DNA of 26,771 nt. Source: an uncultured Rivibacter sp. (GTDB lineage Bacteria > Pseudomonadota > Gammaproteobacteria > Burkholderiales > Burkholderiaceae). Below, piece after piece: positions 1-9,300 of this stretch. The stretch spans positions 1 to 26,771 of the forward strand of contig CAMLLU010000077.1 in the NCBI GenBank assembly GCA_946480925.1, written 5' to 3'. The first letter of the stretch is position 1; every line of letters begins with the position of its first letter. The notes beneath the pieces are model-generated. The model ran no database searches and was not told the DNA's origin. It saw only the letters and a program-made list of their open reading frames with translations. The position numbers were made by a program, and so were the translations under genes.

Positions 1-116
1 GGGGGGGGGGGGGGGGGCGGGGGGGCCGGGGGGGGTGAGGCCCGGGGGGGGGGGGGGGGGGCCGGGGGGCCCGTGGGCCCGTGTGGGGGGGGGTGGGGGG
101 CGCCCCCCACACCCGC
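1..116. other. Poly-G low-complexity contig end
   Basis: Runs of G up to 18 bases long, broken by single C, T or A bases, fill this stretch, with a short C-rich patch near 100-110. Ordinary coding-like sequence begins at about 117. This is most likely a sequencing or assembly artefact at a contig end, such as no-signal G calls, and no gene should be called in it. Confidence 0.85.
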
Positions 117-136
117 CACTTCGGCGCCCATCCTGC

Positions 137-1695
137 TCAAGCCTGCGATGGCCCTGCGTACTGAGCGAACTTGTCTTGCCCTTGCTTGATGCTCTGCACG
201 AGCTCGTTAAGCGAAAAACCGTCGAACTCGTTGGGGTTGGACATCATCGCCGGCGGCAGGCCTGCGCTGAGCAGCAGGCGATTCAGCATCAGGAAGCCAA
301 CCGTGCGAGCGTTGCCGTCATTGAAGAGATGGGCCTGCTCCAGCGTTCGGCAGGTCTGCGCGATGAGACGCAATTTGCCGTCGTCAGACTTTTCACTGCG
401 GATGGCCTTTGCATGCGAGCCAAGTACCTTGTCGGCCAGTGACTCGCACTCCTCCGTGGTCTTGAACGCGCAGAACCATTGCAACTTGCCTTGCTCTGCC
501 CATTGCGAGGCCAGCTGGACATGGGGGCCCCGTTGGTCCTCAGCTTGACCCAGCCCTTGAAGCCGCGCTCGGCCTTCTGCAGCTCGGCCAATCCCTTCTC
601 GCTGAGGTTCCAGCCCGGCTCCAGCTCATATTGAGCGCCTTGCGTGCCGCGATAACCCCTCTGCATGTGGGTGAGCTGCTCCGGCAGCATGTCCTCCATG
701 ATGTCCGCAGCCTTCTTCGTCGCATCTGCGTAATCCACGTGCGGTGCGGTCAACGTATCGATCGCTGCAGTGGTAGTGGGCCCGTCAATTCTCAATGCCT
801 TGAAGAATTCACGCGAGAACACGCCGCTCACTGCCGCATCGTGCAGCATCTCGAACTCCGCTGCATTCGGCACACGGCCGGGGCGCTTCAAGTTGTCTTG
901 GATAACCCCCGTCAGGCCGCGGAGCATCGCACCCATGTAGCCCGGCTCGTTGTCAAACCGCAGGCCATCGGCACCACCAGGCTCATGCCAACGGTCCTCG
1001 TCCATGCAAAGACGCCACGCTTCCTGCACCGGAAAGCCGCGGAACGCGGGATGCTGCCGCATCACTTCACCCAGCTCGGCTTCGGCACTCAACTTCTCGC
1101 GTGCGCCGTAGAGCAGGAACTTGAGGAGATTGCGCAATTGCCCAGGCTCTTCTGCAGCGACCGCACCATCGCAAACACCACGGCGCATCATCTCGGCCGC
1201 ATCTGCCGGCTGCACGCCGACCTGCTGCGAAAGCGTTCGCACATCGGCCATCACGCAGGCCAGCAGTTCGCCGTAGCGCTCGCCTTTCAACGACTTCTCC
1301 GCCTTGCCCCAGTTGAGCCCCGGGAGGATCGGGTCGGGCCCCATCTCTACAGCCAGCTTGCGCATTTCCAACAGCGCCGTACCGTTGGCGGACCAGCTCA
1401 GCAAGGCCGCATCCTGCGCGGCTCCTCGCGTCGAAGATGAAAGGCCGGCAACTCCGCTCTGCCGGCTCGGCACAGCTTGCGGGGCAGATGGTGGCTCGGA
1501 AATCGGCGGAAGCACTCCCTGCCTTCTGGGTGCCATGCTTTCATCGGCCGAGCCCCGAAGAGGCACGGGCGCATCGGAGGCCGGCGAGACGTTGCCAGGG
1601 CCGGAATGCGCGAGCGGTGCAGTGGTGGCGAGTGGGTTGGATTCGTGATGCGTCTGGGATCGAAAACAGCTAAATATCGATGTCAACTTGGGCAT
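137..1695 (-). pseudogene. Fic-like type III effector, frameshifted
   Basis: The gene reads in one frame from ATG 1695 to about 530 and then continues in another frame to the stop at 137. The shift falls in a G/C run near 524-532, and restoring one base would give about 519 residues. The N-terminal ~90 residues are rich in Ser, Pro and Ala, as in type III secretion signals. The second frame carries HLFNDGNAR, with the His codon at 329-331. This resembles the Fic catalytic motif HxFx(D/E)GN(G)R, but the second Gly is Ala and the distal Arg is missing. Fic enzymes transfer AMP or other nucleotide moieties to target proteins. A perfect PIP box with a correctly spaced -10 lies upstream, which supports HrpX/HrpB control and effector status. 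The start at 1695 follows that promoter by 40 bases; a GTG at 1710 is the alternative. Whether the frameshift is real or a base-call error cannot be settled here. The effector subfamily was not recognised. Confidence 0.7.
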
Positions 1696-1734
1696 GACGA
1701 GTACAACCACCTACTACAGCTACTATGGCTCGCA

Positions 1735-1796
1735 ACCCTATCGGCCCCCCCGAACCGGAGGGCGTCCACAGGCGAAGCAAGGCGGTAGAGCGCGAA
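1735..1796 (-). promoter_or_regulatory. PIP/hrpII box and -10 promoter
   Basis: On the minus strand, TTCGC (1796-1792), 15 bases and TTCGC (1776-1772) form a perfect plant-inducible-promoter box. After 31 bases comes TAGGGT (1740-1735), which fits YANNNT at the expected 30-32 base spacing. In Ralstonia, Xanthomonas and Acidovorax this arrangement binds the AraC-type regulator HrpB/HrpX and drives type III effector genes. It points at the Fic-like gene, whose ATG is 40 bases further on. Confidence 0.85.
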
Positions 1797-1928
1797 ATCC
1801 CGACGGCCTTGCCACGGCCCCTGGCCTCGACCTCCTGGCGAAGTGGGAGGCTTGCCGCCTGCACCGCGACGGGTGATAGTGCTGCGCGGGATGCGCGTTG
1901 CACCAGCACTCGATACAGGGAGCCCCTC

Positions 1929-2387
1929 ATGCCCAAGCTCAACCTCACCGAATGGCGGCAACACCCAGGCGTGCCTAACCGCATAAGCGGCCAGAACGAC
2001 GGCCCCTATGCCCAGCTCGTGCTCGGCGAGCAGGCCGGCCTCACGCAGTTCGGCGTGCTGCTTGAAAGGCTGCCGCCCGGCTCACGGTCTTCGCACCGGC
2101 ACTGGCACGAGACCGAAGACGAATTCCTCTACCTGCTCGAAGGCGAGCTCGTTCTCGTGGAAGACGAAGAAACCGTGCTGCGCAGAGGCGACGCCGCGGC
2201 CTGGGCCGCGGGCCGACCGGTGGCGCACTGTCTGGAGAACCGCTCCAGCGGCGATGCCGTCTTCCTGGTCGTGGGCACACGCTCGACGAAGGGGGCGACG
2301 CACTACCCCGATCACGACGTCGTCCTGCACTACGACGACGAACGCAACGTACGCCGCTTCACGCACATGGACGGTTCGCCGCTGTGA
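1929..2387 (+). CDS. Cupin-fold protein
   Basis: This 152-residue soluble protein carries a classical cupin motif 1, G-S-R-S-S-H-R-H-W-H followed by E residues and then LEGEL (about residues 49-74). These His and Glu residues normally bind a divalent metal. Motif 2 is weaker (GRPVAHCLEN, about residues 96-105). ATG 1929 was chosen because GGGAG lies six bases upstream and the cupin homology begins soon after; the frame is open further upstream but reads as non-coding-like sequence. The protein resembles small single-domain cupins often annotated as cupin_2 proteins, whose substrates are mostly unknown. It is divergent from the Fic-like effector and convergent with the membrane-protein gene. 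No specific reaction can be assigned. Confidence 0.8.
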   Translation: MPKLNLTEWRQHPGVPNRISGQNDGPYAQLVLGEQAGLTQFGVLLERLPPGSRSSHRHWHETEDEFLYLLEGELVLVEDEETVLRRGDAAAWAAGRPVAHCLENRSSGDAVFLVVGTRSTKGATHYPDHDVVLHYDDERNVRRFTHMDGSPL

Positions 2388-2428
2388 GCCGCCGAATCAG
2401 CTGCTGCGCGGTTGGCGGCGGTTGGCTG

Positions 2429-2442
2429 GTTGCCGTGGCAAC
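2429..2442. terminator. Short hairpin between convergent genes
   Basis: GTTGCC-GT-GGCAAC is a perfect 6-bp stem in the 78-base gap between the convergent cupin and membrane-protein genes. There is no U tract and the two-base loop is tight, so a terminator role is inferred only from position. Confidence 0.3.
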
Positions 2443-2465
2443 AACAAGCCGAAGCGCCAAGACCT

Positions 2466-3491
2466 TCAGTGGAAATCGACGAAGAGCCCATGCAGGCCGT
2501 AGTACGCAACGCACAGGCCGACAACCATGAAAGGAAACATCACGGCGCGTGAAACCGCGTATTGCAGCGGCTGCACCATCGGCGAAACCGTATAGGACCT
2601 CACCAGCGTCAGCAGGATCAACACAACGAGGATGCCGCTGTGCCCCACCAAGTCGACCCAGCCAAAAGCCGGAACGGCTGCCAGGAACACGAACAGGAGC
2701 ATTGCGGCCGCCACCTGCGAGCCGATGCCGAACGCGAGCAGACCAAAAGCCATGGCAAGTTCTCCAAAGCCATAGACCTGCATCGCGAGTTCCGGCGACA
2801 ACCCGAGCGACAGCACGCTGCTGTGCTCCAGGAGCCCGAAGCTCCACTCGGGGTATTCGAGCTTTTCCGCGCCGCCCCAAAGCAACGTGATCGCTGCGCC
2901 CCAGCGCAGCAGCTTCATTGCGAGCACCGCCTCGTCGGCGCGATTCAAGAGCGGCAGCAACAAGGCAGCGCCCACCGACAGGAAGATCGGGTAGTCGAGC
3001 AAGTGGAACCATCCATATTGCATGACCGCGCCGGCATAGAGTCCCACCAGGCACAAGCCCGCCATCCAGCTGGTGGCACGCCAAAGCACCAGCACTGCAC
3101 CAGCCATCTGCACGAAACGCACGGCCTGCGGCGCAGCCAGCTCAGGCGTGAGGTACACGGGCTGCGGTAAACCCAACGTCACAAGCAGCCAGTAGACACA
3201 GACGCCCGCCCGCAGAAACGCGAGGGCCTTCGGCTGCGCTTTCACATGCATGCGTTCGCTCAGCTGAACCCAGGCACTCTCGCCATGCGTGAGCCGACGG
3301 TCAACCCACGCAAGAGTCGCCATCGTGGCAACCGCAACCCAGAACAACACCTGCCACTGCGATGAAGAGAACACCCTTGATGGCTCACGCGGCGGGAGCA
3401 CGGTGTTCCAGCCTGTGAACCACTTGACATGAGCGCTGGCGTACCCACAGGCCAACAGCAAAGAGACGCCGACTGCCAAGCGCAGCGCCAT
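2466..3491 (-). CDS. Polytopic inner-membrane protein, function unknown
   Basis: This 341-residue, strongly hydrophobic protein has about eight or nine predicted membrane segments. The N terminus, MALRLAVGVSLLLACGYASA, reads as a signal peptide or first helix and is followed by HVKWFTGW. Later hydrophobic stretches alternate with short charged loops, and a conserved-looking YGWFHLLDYPIF segment lies mid-protein. Start 3491 was chosen over upstream in-frame ATGs (3575, 3686) because the hydrophobic leader begins there and the upstream residues are low-complexity. The overall look resembles uncharacterised DoxX-like membrane proteins of Burkholderiales, but no catalytic motif is visible and I do not assign a function. 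The gene is preceded by a 222-base gap holding a perfect inverted repeat, and lies head-to-tail with the hemerythrin gene, both on the minus strand. Confidence 0.7.
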   Translation of the reverse strand: MALRLAVGVSLLLACGYASAHVKWFTGWNTVLPPREPSRVFSSSQWQVLFWVAVATMATLAWVDRRLTHGESAWVQLSERMHVKAQPKALAFLRAGVCVYWLLVTLGLPQPVYLTPELAAPQAVRFVQMAGAVLVLWRATSWMAGLCLVGLYAGAVMQYGWFHLLDYPIFLSVGAALLLPLLNRADEAVLAMKLLRWGAAITLLWGGAEKLEYPEWSFGLLEHSSVLSLGLSPELAMQVYGFGELAMAFGLLAFGIGSQVAAAMLLFVFLAAVPAFGWVDLVGHSGILVVLILLTLVRSYTVSPMVQPLQYAVSRAVMFPFMVVGLCVAYYGLHGLFVDFH

Positions 3492-3605
3492 GTCCCTGCA
3501 CCACGGTGTGATTCCTGAGTGGCTTTCGGCTGTTGCGGCTATTGAAGAAGAAGAACCGCGGCAAGAAGAGTGCATGGGGGCCGCATTCTTTGCAACAGTC
3601 CTTGC

Positions 3606-3630
3606 GAAGTCACGACCAAAACGTGACTTC
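3606..3630. repeat. Perfect 9-bp inverted repeat, 7-base spacer
   Basis: GAAGTCACG, ACCAAAA and CGTGACTTC form a perfect inverted repeat in the 222-base gap between the hemerythrin stop (3714) and the membrane-protein start (3491). No T tract follows on either strand, so it could be either a terminator for hemerythrin or a dimeric-regulator operator for the membrane-protein gene. The rest of the gap shows nothing else recognisable. Confidence 0.5.
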
Positions 3631-3713
3631 TGAATGATGCCTCTGGCGAATGACCCACCACCTTGCCGAGCCGCGCACAAGTGCACCGCCGGAGGGCGTG
3701 CGGCACCCCGCGC

Positions 3714-4193
3714 CTACCGGCAGCCGGCACTGCCACAGCGCGTGATGGCCTCTTCGGGCAACGCACCGTCGATGCGCCCCGTGGCGGCATCGAAACCCAC
3801 CTCGGCCATGTGCTGAGCCAGGCCCGCGTCCATCATCTGCGCATGCTGTGGGAACCACAGCGCCAGCTCACGCACCAGGATGCCCAGCGGCTCCCAGCGA
3901 GCCTCTTCGCGCGCAAGCCGCAGCACCTCGCGCATCAGCGTCAGCACGGTGGCGTGCTGGCGCGTGTGGCAGTTCTCGGGCGCAAAGCCGGTGGCCAGCA
4001 TCCAGCGGTCTTCTTGCGCGAAGTGTTCGACCGTGTGCTCGATCAGCCGCTCGAAGTCCGCAAGCGCCTGCAGGTTGTCGCCCGCTTCGAGTGCCGCGCG
4101 TGCCTGCGCAAGCAGCTCGACGAACTCTTCGTGCGTGCGGTCCATCTGCAGGTGGTTCAGGCGCAGGTCTTCGGTCCAGGTGAGTGCGGTCAT
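3714..4193 (-). CDS. Bacteriohemerythrin
   Basis: This 159-residue single-domain hemerythrin binds O2 (possibly NO) at a non-haem di-iron centre in the cytoplasm. The iron ligands are all visible: H21 on helix A, H57 and E61 (HFAQE) on helix B, H76 and H80 on helix C, and H117 and D122 (HAQMMD) on helix D. This matches the His22/His56/Glu60/His75/His79/His117/Asp122 layout known for bacteriohemerythrins almost residue for residue. The N-terminal WTEDLRLNHLQMDRTHEEF is a typical helix-A entry. A tail of about 25 residues after the fourth helix has no obvious function. It stands alone, without a methyl-accepting or cyclase partner domain. It is divergent from the YopJ-like effector gene, with about 220 bases between the two starts. 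Confidence 0.93.
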   Translation of the reverse strand: MTALTWTEDLRLNHLQMDRTHEEFVELLAQARAALEAGDNLQALADFERLIEHTVEHFAQEDRWMLATGFAPENCHTRQHATVLTLMREVLRLAREEARWEPLGILVRELALWFPQHAQMMDAGLAQHMAEVGFDAATGRIDGALPEEAITRCGSAGCR

Positions 4194-4319
4194 GGCACCA
4201 GCCTAGCGGGCAGCGGCGCAAACGGGTTTGAGCTGGAACAAACTGCAGCGCCTTGCCCCTCAGGCTCGGCTGGGCGATACCGGCATCCCGCGGCTCGGTC
4301 CCACGCTCGTCACATGACC

Positions 4320-4381
4320 TTCGCATGGCAGCCTATGACTTCCGATGCGCAAGGCCACGCCGGCGCGCGCTCTTGGAGACT
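4320..4381 (+). promoter_or_regulatory. Degenerate PIP-like box upstream of YopJ-like effector
   Basis: TTCGC (4320-4324), 15 bases and TTCCG (4340-4344) match the PIP box with one mismatch in the second half. At 31 bases downstream, GAGACT (4376-4381) matches YANNNT except at its first base. The box ends 72 bases before ATG 4417. The spacing is exactly that of the perfect box at 1772-1796, so it is a plausible weak or decayed HrpX/HrpB site. Confidence 0.5.
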
Positions 4382-4416
4382 CAGGCCGAACACACCCTGA
4401 TCCATCACCGTCACGC

Positions 4417-5574
4417 ATGAGAAACGTCCAGTCTTCCAGCGGAAGACTCACCACCACCCCGGCAGCTGCCGAATCAAGCCGCGCCGAGGCAGGCTCCAGC
4501 AAGGCCGACGCATCGCCTCCCGCAAGAGCCATCGGCCACACCGATATCGAGCCCCGCAGCGCCAAAGCCAGCGCACAAGCCGATGGCGCATACAGCCCCG
4601 ACAACCGGATGGCTCCGCGCGTTCCGATCAACACGCACAACCCGGACTCCTTGAAGACGTACGGCTATCACTTCACCCTCCTGAAGGCCTACCGGAGTGA
4701 CGAGGCACCCATGAAGCTCTATGACGGCCAGTTCCTGCGCGACCTGGTCAAGGTCGAGAACGCGCGCAATGCCGAACTGGACCTCTGCGTGTGCAGCGTG
4801 GGCACGAACGTTTCCCTCAAGGACTGGGGCGTGCAAGATGCCATGAAGAAGGCACTTCACCACCCGGAGAAGCCCCACAGCTGCGTACTGACAGACGACA
4901 ACACGCACGCTGCCGCGATGTCGATGCAGGTGCTCGGCCAGCCGGTGCCGACGACCTTGTCCATCGTCGTCGTCGACAGCATCAAGCCCAAGCCGGAAGA
5001 TCTCCCGGGCGTGAAGCTGCACAAGTCACTGCTGTCGGAGATCGAGCGGGCACGGGGCAACGATGAAACACTGAAGGATCTGAGGATCCAGGTCACCATC
5101 TTGCCCACCGGCGTGCAAGTCAGCGACGAGGGCTGCAACATCTTCGCGTTGACTGCAGCCAAGAAGGCAGCGGCGAGTCAAGGCATCAAGGATCTGCACG
5201 CATGGGCCCACGACATGGTGGGACATGCCGCTGCCGGCATCCACAAGCTCGCCGTGGGCCTGGAGCCGGAGATGCTGCTCGAGCCAGCGTTCTTCAAGCA
5301 TGCGATGAAGCGCAACGCCATCGACGAAGTGCTGGACGCCCGTGATTCGCTGGGATTTCCGAAGGATGAACCGGTGAACAAGAAGGGGGACACCCTGCTG
5401 GGCCGGTTCGAGAAGTACGAGCGCGACACACTGGTGAAGAAGGAAGGCGCAGACCTGTTCACGCGGTACAGCCGCTCGTACGAAGAAAAGCGCCTGGAGA
5501 AACTGGCCCGGCTGATCGAACACAAGGAGGGTCAGCAGGCTGGGGAGCCTTCGTCTCAGCCTGCTGCTTCTTGA
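4417..5574 (+). CDS. YopJ/C55-family type III effector acetyltransferase
   Basis: This 385-residue protein resembles the YopJ/HopZ/AvrRxv/PopP2 family, which acetylates Ser, Thr or Lys on host proteins using a His-Glu/Asp-Cys triad. The sequence around DEGCNIFALTAAKKAAA matches the family's (S/A)DCGIFSLxxAKK nucleophile region. NTHAAAMSMQVLGQ supplies the catalytic His, and SIVVVDS, 23 residues later, the acidic residue. The His-to-acid gap is somewhat longer than the usual 19. The first ~60 residues are rich in Ser, Ala, Thr and Pro, as in type III secretion signals. ATG 4417 was preferred to the in-frame ATG at 4345 because a PIP-like box ends at 4344 and the Ser-rich leader begins at 4417. 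Family assignment rests on motif recognition alone; overall divergence looks substantial. A 10-bp hairpin overlaps the 3' end. Confidence 0.75.
   Translation: MRNVQSSSGRLTTTPAAAESSRAEAGSSKADASPPARAIGHTDIEPRSAKASAQADGAYSPDNRMAPRVPINTHNPDSLKTYGYHFTLLKAYRSDEAPMKLYDGQFLRDLVKVENARNAELDLCVCSVGTNVSLKDWGVQDAMKKALHHPEKPHSCVLTDDNTHAAAMSMQVLGQPVPTTLSIVVVDSIKPKPEDLPGVKLHKSLLSEIERARGNDETLKDLRIQVTILPTGVQVSDEGCNIFALTAAKKAAASQGIKDLHAWAHDMVGHAAAGIHKLAVGLEPEMLLEPAFFKHAMKRNAIDEVLDARDSLGFPKDEPVNKKGDTLLGRFEKYERDTLVKKEGADLFTRYSRSYEEKRLEKLARLIEHKEGQQAGEPSSQPAAS
5533..5566 (+). terminator. Hairpin overlapping the 3' end of the effector gene
   Basis: CAGCAGGCTG and CAGCCTGCTG form a perfect 10-bp stem with a 14-base loop, ending six bases before the TGA at 5572-5574. 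Downstream bases include CTTCTT but no long T run. It may act as a terminator or a 3'-protective structure, and it constrains the codons of the C terminus. Confidence 0.45.
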
Positions 5575-5597
5575 GGCGCTTGATGGGATGCTCGTCT

Positions 5598-6220
5598 TCA
5601 GGACATGCCTTGCCAACCGGCACGCACCGGCCGATGGCTCACGAAGACGCACGGAGAAGATGAGCCTCGCCGGCTCACGCCGCTGCGCCGTCGAGCGAGC
5701 GCCAGCCCCGGCACGCTGTCGACCCCGAGTTCGCCGCTCATCATGCGCACCAGGTGGTGGCTGATCGCCAGGCCCAGCCCGGTGCAGCCGAATCGGCGGC
5801 TGGTCGACGAGTCGGCCTGCGAGAACGGCTTGAAAAGCCGCTGCTGCGCTTCAGGCGTGACGCCGATGCCGGTGTCGTGCACTTCGAAGCGCAGGCGCAC
5901 CGAGCTGGCGTCGCGCTCGAGCACTTCGACGGCAACGACGACCTCACCCCGTTCAGTGAACTTGACCGCGTTGTTGCCCAGGTTGATGAGCACCTGCCCC
6001 AGCCGCGACGGATCGCCCACCAGGGCGCTGGGCAGGTCCGGCGGCAGCGCGAACACCAGCTCCAGGCCCCGCTCCTCGGCCTTCATGCCGACCAGGTTGG
6101 CCAGGTCGTCCATCACGCTTCCCATGTCGAACGTGAGCACCTCCATGTCGAGCTTGCCGGCTTCGAGAAGCCGAGGATGTCGTTGATGCTGCGCAGCATC
6201 GACTCGGCCGAGCGGTGCCC
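5598..6220 (-). pseudogene. Decayed hybrid-type histidine kinase fragment
   Basis: Only part of the dimerisation helix and the ATPase domain of a sensor kinase remains. One frame gives [17 protein letters not shown] (about 6215-6165). A second frame then gives EAGKLDME and continues through the N box ([16 protein letters not shown]), G1 (DTGIG), F box ([10 protein letters not shown]) and G2 ([10 protein letters not shown]) to VDSVPG at about 5706. After that the sequence ceases to resemble a kinase. The expected FSKIEAGK junction is short, as if seven bases between two copies of TCGAAG were lost. Sensor, receiver and phosphorylatable-His parts are missing. It lies just downstream of the RND pump gene and is unrelated to the intact kinase at 13696-15093. 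Confidence 0.8.
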
Positions 6221-6304
6221 CCTACCAGGCGATCGTGAAGCGCTATCGGTGACCGTCGTCGCATGTCGCTGCAGGCCGCCCCGCCGGCGGCCCGACGATG
6301 GCCC

Positions 6305-9300
6305 CTACGTCGAGACGCCGCCACGTCGACGGCGCAACACGAACGACACCGCGGCACGCGCAATGTTCCCCGCGCGCCGTCGCCAGGCCGGTTGCAGCAG
6401 GTCGTCCACGTAGGTGAAGACCACCGGCACGACCAGCAGGCTCAGCAGCGTGGACGTGAGCAGGCCGCCGATCACGACGATGGCCATCGGCTGACGGAAG
6501 CTCGGCTCGGCGCCCAGGCCCAGGGCGTTCGGCAGCATGCCGGCGCCCATCGCGAACGTGGTCATGACGATCGGACGTGCGCGCTTGTGGCAGGCATCGA
6601 TGAGCGCCTCCAGCCGGCTCATCCCGCGGTCGCGGCGCGCGACGATGGCGTACTCGACCAGCAGGATCGAGTTCTTCGTCACGATGCCCATGAGCATCAG
6701 CACGCCGATCACCACCGGCATCGAGAACGGCTGGTGCGTGATCCACAGCGACAGGAAGGCACCGCCCAGCGCCAGCGGCAGCGCGCTCAGGATGGTCGCC
6801 GGCTGCAGGAAGTCGTGGAACAGCAGCACCAGCACCGCGTAGATGCAGAACACGCCCACGGCCATGGCCACGCCGAAGCTGGCGAACAGCTCGGACATGC
6901 GCTGCAGGTCGCCCTGCTCGACGCGGTGCACGCCGGCCGGCAGTGAACGCAGCGCCGGCAGGGCCATCGCCTCGCGCCGCACGTCGCCGATGGGGCGACC
7001 GTTCAGCTCCACGGTGAGCGTCACGTTGCGCGAGCGGTCGATGCGGTCGATCTGCGACGGCCCGCTCCCCAGGGTGACTTCGGCCACCGAGCCGAGGCTC
7101 ACCGTGCCTTGGCTGCCGGCCACGCGCAGCGACGACACGGCGTCCAGGCTGTTGCGCACCGCAGAGGTCTCCATGGTCACGCGGATCGGGATCTGGCGCT
7201 GAGGCAGGTTGAGCTTGGGCAAGGCGGTCGAATAGTCGCCATAGGTGGCCAGGCGCACCGCCTGCGCCAGCGATTCGGAGGTAACGCCCAGCGCCGCGGC
7301 ACGGGCGTGGTCGGGCCGCACCTGGATCTCCGGCCGCTGCAGCGCCGCGCTGGACTTCACGTTGCCGATGCCCTTGAGGGTGCGCAGTTGTGCCTCGACC
7401 TGCTGCGCAGCGGTGGTCAGCGACTTCGCGTCGTCGCTGGCGAGCGTGATCTCGAGCGACTCACCGCTGCCGCCACCGCCCACCGCGACGCGCACGCCCG
7501 GCAGCTGCCGCAGCAACTCACGCATCCTGGCTTCGACGCCTGGCTGCTTGAGCGCCCGCTCGCCGCGGGGCACCAGCCCGACCGTGAGCGTGGCACTCGT
7601 CACGTCAGCCATCGACGAAGTCCTCGGGCCCTCGGAGCTGCTGGCCGTGCCCGCGGAGACGAAGACGCTCTTCACTTCAGGCACCGAGAACAGCAGCAGC
7701 GTTGCGTCCTGGGTCATCGTCGCCGTGTCGTCCAGCGTGCTGCCGGGCGGCAGCGTCAGCGTCACTCGGCTCTGCGCCCTGTCCGGCGCCGGCAGGAAGC
7801 CGGTGGAAAGGAACGGCACGACGGCCACGGAGAGGCCGAAGAACAGCGCGGTGGCGAGCATCGCGCTCTTTCGATGCGTGAGCGCATGGCGCACCCAGCC
7901 CAGATAGCGGGTCATCACCGGCCCATCGGTCGAGACTTCGCCGTGGCCGGCCTCGCGGGGCTTGAGCAGATAGGCAGCCATCATCGGCGTCAGCAGCCGC
8001 GCCACCAGCAGCGACGCGAGCACCGCCACCGAGGCGGTGACGCCGAACTGGCGAAAGAACTTGCCGGGTATGCCGCCCATGAAGGCCGTGGGCAGGAACA
8101 CCGCCACCAGCGTGAACGTGGTGGCGATCACCGCCAGGCCGATCTCGTCGGCCGCCTCCATCGCCGCCTGGAAGGGCGTCTTGCCCATATTCAGGTGGCG
8201 CTCGATGTTCTCGATCTCGACGATCGCGTCATCGACCAGGATGCCGACCACCAGCGACAGCGCCAGCAGCGTCACCGTGTTCAACGAATACCCGGCCAGT
8301 GCCATGAAGCCGAAGGCCGGAATGATGGACAGCGGCAGCGCGGTGGCCGAGATCAGCGTCGCGCGCCAGTCGCGCAGGAACCACCAGACGACCACGACGG
8401 CGAGCAGCGCCCCCTCGAGCAGCAGGTGCATCGAGCCTTCGTAGTTCTCTTCGATGCGCGTCACGGTGTTGCTCGCTTCGGCGATGCGCACCTCCGTGTG
8501 GGCCTGGGCGAAGCGCCCGATCGCCGCGCGCACGTCTTCGGCCACGCCGACGTCGGAGTAGCCGCGCGAGCGCGTGACCTGGAAGCCGATCACCGGCATG
8601 CCATCGCGGAAGGCCAGCGTGGAGCGTTCGGCATGCGTGTCGCTGATGCGCGCCACCTGGTCCAGGCGCACGTAGCGGCCATCGGCGATGGGCACACTGA
8701 TCGCGCCCACCTCGGCCGGCGAGCCGACGACGGCGAGCATGCGGCTCGATTGGCGCTGCCCGCCGATGGCGCCCTGCCCTCCCGAGGCCTCCTGCTGCGC
8801 GGCCTTCAACCGTGTCGACACGTCCGACGGCGTGACGCCCAGGCCCGCCATCAACGCCGGGTCGAGCTCCACGTGCACTTCGCGATCGACGCCGCCGACG
8901 CGCACGACCTTGGCAACGCCCTTCACGGCGAGCAGCGCCTTCGTCACGTCGTTGTCGACGAACCAGGAGAGGTCCTGCTCGTCCAGCCGCTGCGACTCGA
9001 TGGTGTAGGTCATCAACTCGGAGTTCGCGGTGGTGAGCTTGGACACCGTGGGGTCGTTCATGCTCGCGGGCAGCTCGGCCCGCGCACTGTCCACCGCGTT
9101 GCGCACCTCCGACAGCGCCGCTTCGCTGTCCTTGTCGATGTCGAACATGACGCTGATGCTGACGGCGCCGTCGGTGATGGTGGTCCTGACGTGGTCGAGC
9201 TTGCTCAGCGACGCGAGCTTGTCCTCGATCTTGCGGGCGACCTCCGTTTCCAGCTGCTCCGGCGCAGCGCCTTCCAGCGAAGCGCTCACCTGGATGGTCG

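Noticed and set aside
1754..1776. A second CGAA pair spaced by 18 bases, overlapping the PIP box
   Set aside because: The TTCG-TTCG spacing required is 16 bases; only the pair at 1772-1796 fits and has the correctly spaced -10.
5598..6220. The kinase fragment as a working partner for the nearby response regulator
   Set aside because: It lacks the sensor, the His phosphorylation site and the end of the ATPase domain, and an intact kinase already overlaps the regulator gene.
6205..6250. A plus-strand tail reading [10 protein letters not shown] then stop, beside the kinase relic
   Set aside because: It is too short to identify; it might be the end of another lost gene at a rearrangement junction, but nothing supports this further.
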